Part shown: piece after piece, positions 63,253 through 64,000 of the stretch
How the letters are laid out: the number at the start of each line of letters is the position of its first letter
Numbering within the stretch: position 1 is the stretch's first letter
NCBI GenBank assembly: GCA_013397075.1
Contig: VWZS01010170.1
Coordinates: 930,001 to 994,000, forward strand
From: Rhabdornis inornatus
Lineage: Eukaryota > Chordata > Aves > Passeriformes > Rhabdornithidae
Length of the DNA stretch: 64,000 nt
Direction: 5' to 3'
The notes under the pieces: model-generated
What the model was told of the DNA's origin: nothing
The model's input: the letters and a program-made list of their open reading frames with translations, nothing else
Databases searched by the model: none
Program-made: the position numbers and the translations under genes

Positions 63253-64000
63253 CACAAAAAAGACACAAGAGGAGGCGAAATAAAAAGCCAGGTGTCTGAT
63301 CATTGATCTAGAAGAATATCTCCTGTAGAAGCAGCAGATCCAGATGTAAGAAATGACAATGACATGGGGAAGGGGACTTCACATTGATTAGTGCTCATGG
63401 GACAAATGAGAGTTAATTCCTCACTTTTCACCATAGTGGCTCTTCTAAGTCAGCACAAATGAATTGCTCAATAGTCCCTGTAGCACATGAGCCACACTGC
63501 GTGGATTCCAGCTATGCTTGAGAATACAGGGGACAGAAACAGGTAACCAAAATTAAAACAGATGGACCCCATCTCACAAATTGTTTCTGTTTTGTAATCA
63601 GCATCCTCAGCAGATGTAGCACACAGACAACCTGACTGGTTTATCATACAGACAGTTGACTTTCATCTTGCAAGGAGGTTATGATTATCTACTAGATTAT
63701 ACCCTGGCAAGAAATTGGAATGAGAACTGTACACCTACAGGGCTTCTGGCAACAGTTTGCAAAGGGATCATTAGGGAGAATAAAAGCACACAAAACTGGA
63801 AAAAGAGAACTTTCTCCCATTACTAACCATATATTTTATAAATGCACAGCTATCATTAGTAGCTATGTATTACTACCCCCCAAAAAAGCAGAAAGGTTCA
63901 ATATAAATAAGAAAAAAATCTTTTCAATATGTTGGTAATTAGAGGACAGACAGAGTCACAAAAATTTTATATGGGGATAAGGGAAAATTCATTAAATGCC
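63253..64000. other. Noncoding DNA, nothing recognised
   Basis: AT-rich sequence up to the window edge. The only frame over 60 codons (63720-63938 +) shows no domain. Confidence 0.6.

Noticed and set aside
1..64000. CRISPR array, operon, phage or defence system
   Set aside because: No regularly spaced repeats, no compact same-strand genes, and the repeats present are avian LINEs and an LTR.

Overview
The window looks like ordinary AT-rich, CpG-poor vertebrate nuclear DNA, almost certainly from a bird. The diagnostic evidence is a set of CR1 (chicken repeat 1) LINE fragments in both orientations and of clearly different ages, including copies with the typical avian CR1 3' end. There is no sign of bacterial, archaeal, phage or plasmid organisation: no operons, ribosome-binding-site patterns, tRNA or rRNA genes, or CRISPR arrays. 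Long open frames are rare, and most of the 60-130 codon frames look like chance. I cannot name any host gene. The window is best read as intergenic or deep-intronic sequence. Every assignment is from recalled family patterns; no search was run.

Layout. Positions 1-5.7 kb hold no recognisable gene. At 5.7-6.5 kb on the minus strand lies the best protein-like segment, about 100 codons behind an acceptor-like site. It is unidentified and could be a host exon or an old retroviral envelope-like remnant. CR1 pieces follow at 8.5 kb (+) and 11.5 kb (-). Between 19.5 and 21.1 kb is the most informative mobile-element cluster. It holds a decayed plus-strand CR1 reverse-transcriptase stretch containing a perfect 21-bp hairpin, then a minus-strand CR1, which is split by a 532-bp solo LTR with TG...CA ends, a TATA box, an AATAAA signal and a 6-bp target-site duplication. 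From 21 to 43 kb the DNA is mostly unique, with low-complexity GT and T tracts and a few blocks that look like conserved noncoding DNA.

Positions 43.1-48.0 kb carry three more minus-strand CR1 fragments, an old one, a short one and a two-part one, plus an (AT)n microsatellite. At 50.9 kb there is a short 14-bp tandem repeat. At 56.3-57.4 kb a GC-rich island-like block contains coiled-coil-like and exon-like stretches around a minus-strand CR1 piece, and ends in a plus-strand CR1 3' end. From 58.8 to 62.9 kb two AT-rich blocks with several TAATTA homeodomain cores are candidate conserved regulatory elements. The window closes with a (CAA)n tract.

No gene system acting together is visible. The most noteworthy items are the nested insertion history at 19.5-21.1 kb, the perfect hairpin, the unidentified coding-like segments at 6.1 kb and 56.3-57.2 kb, and the candidate regulatory blocks near the right end.
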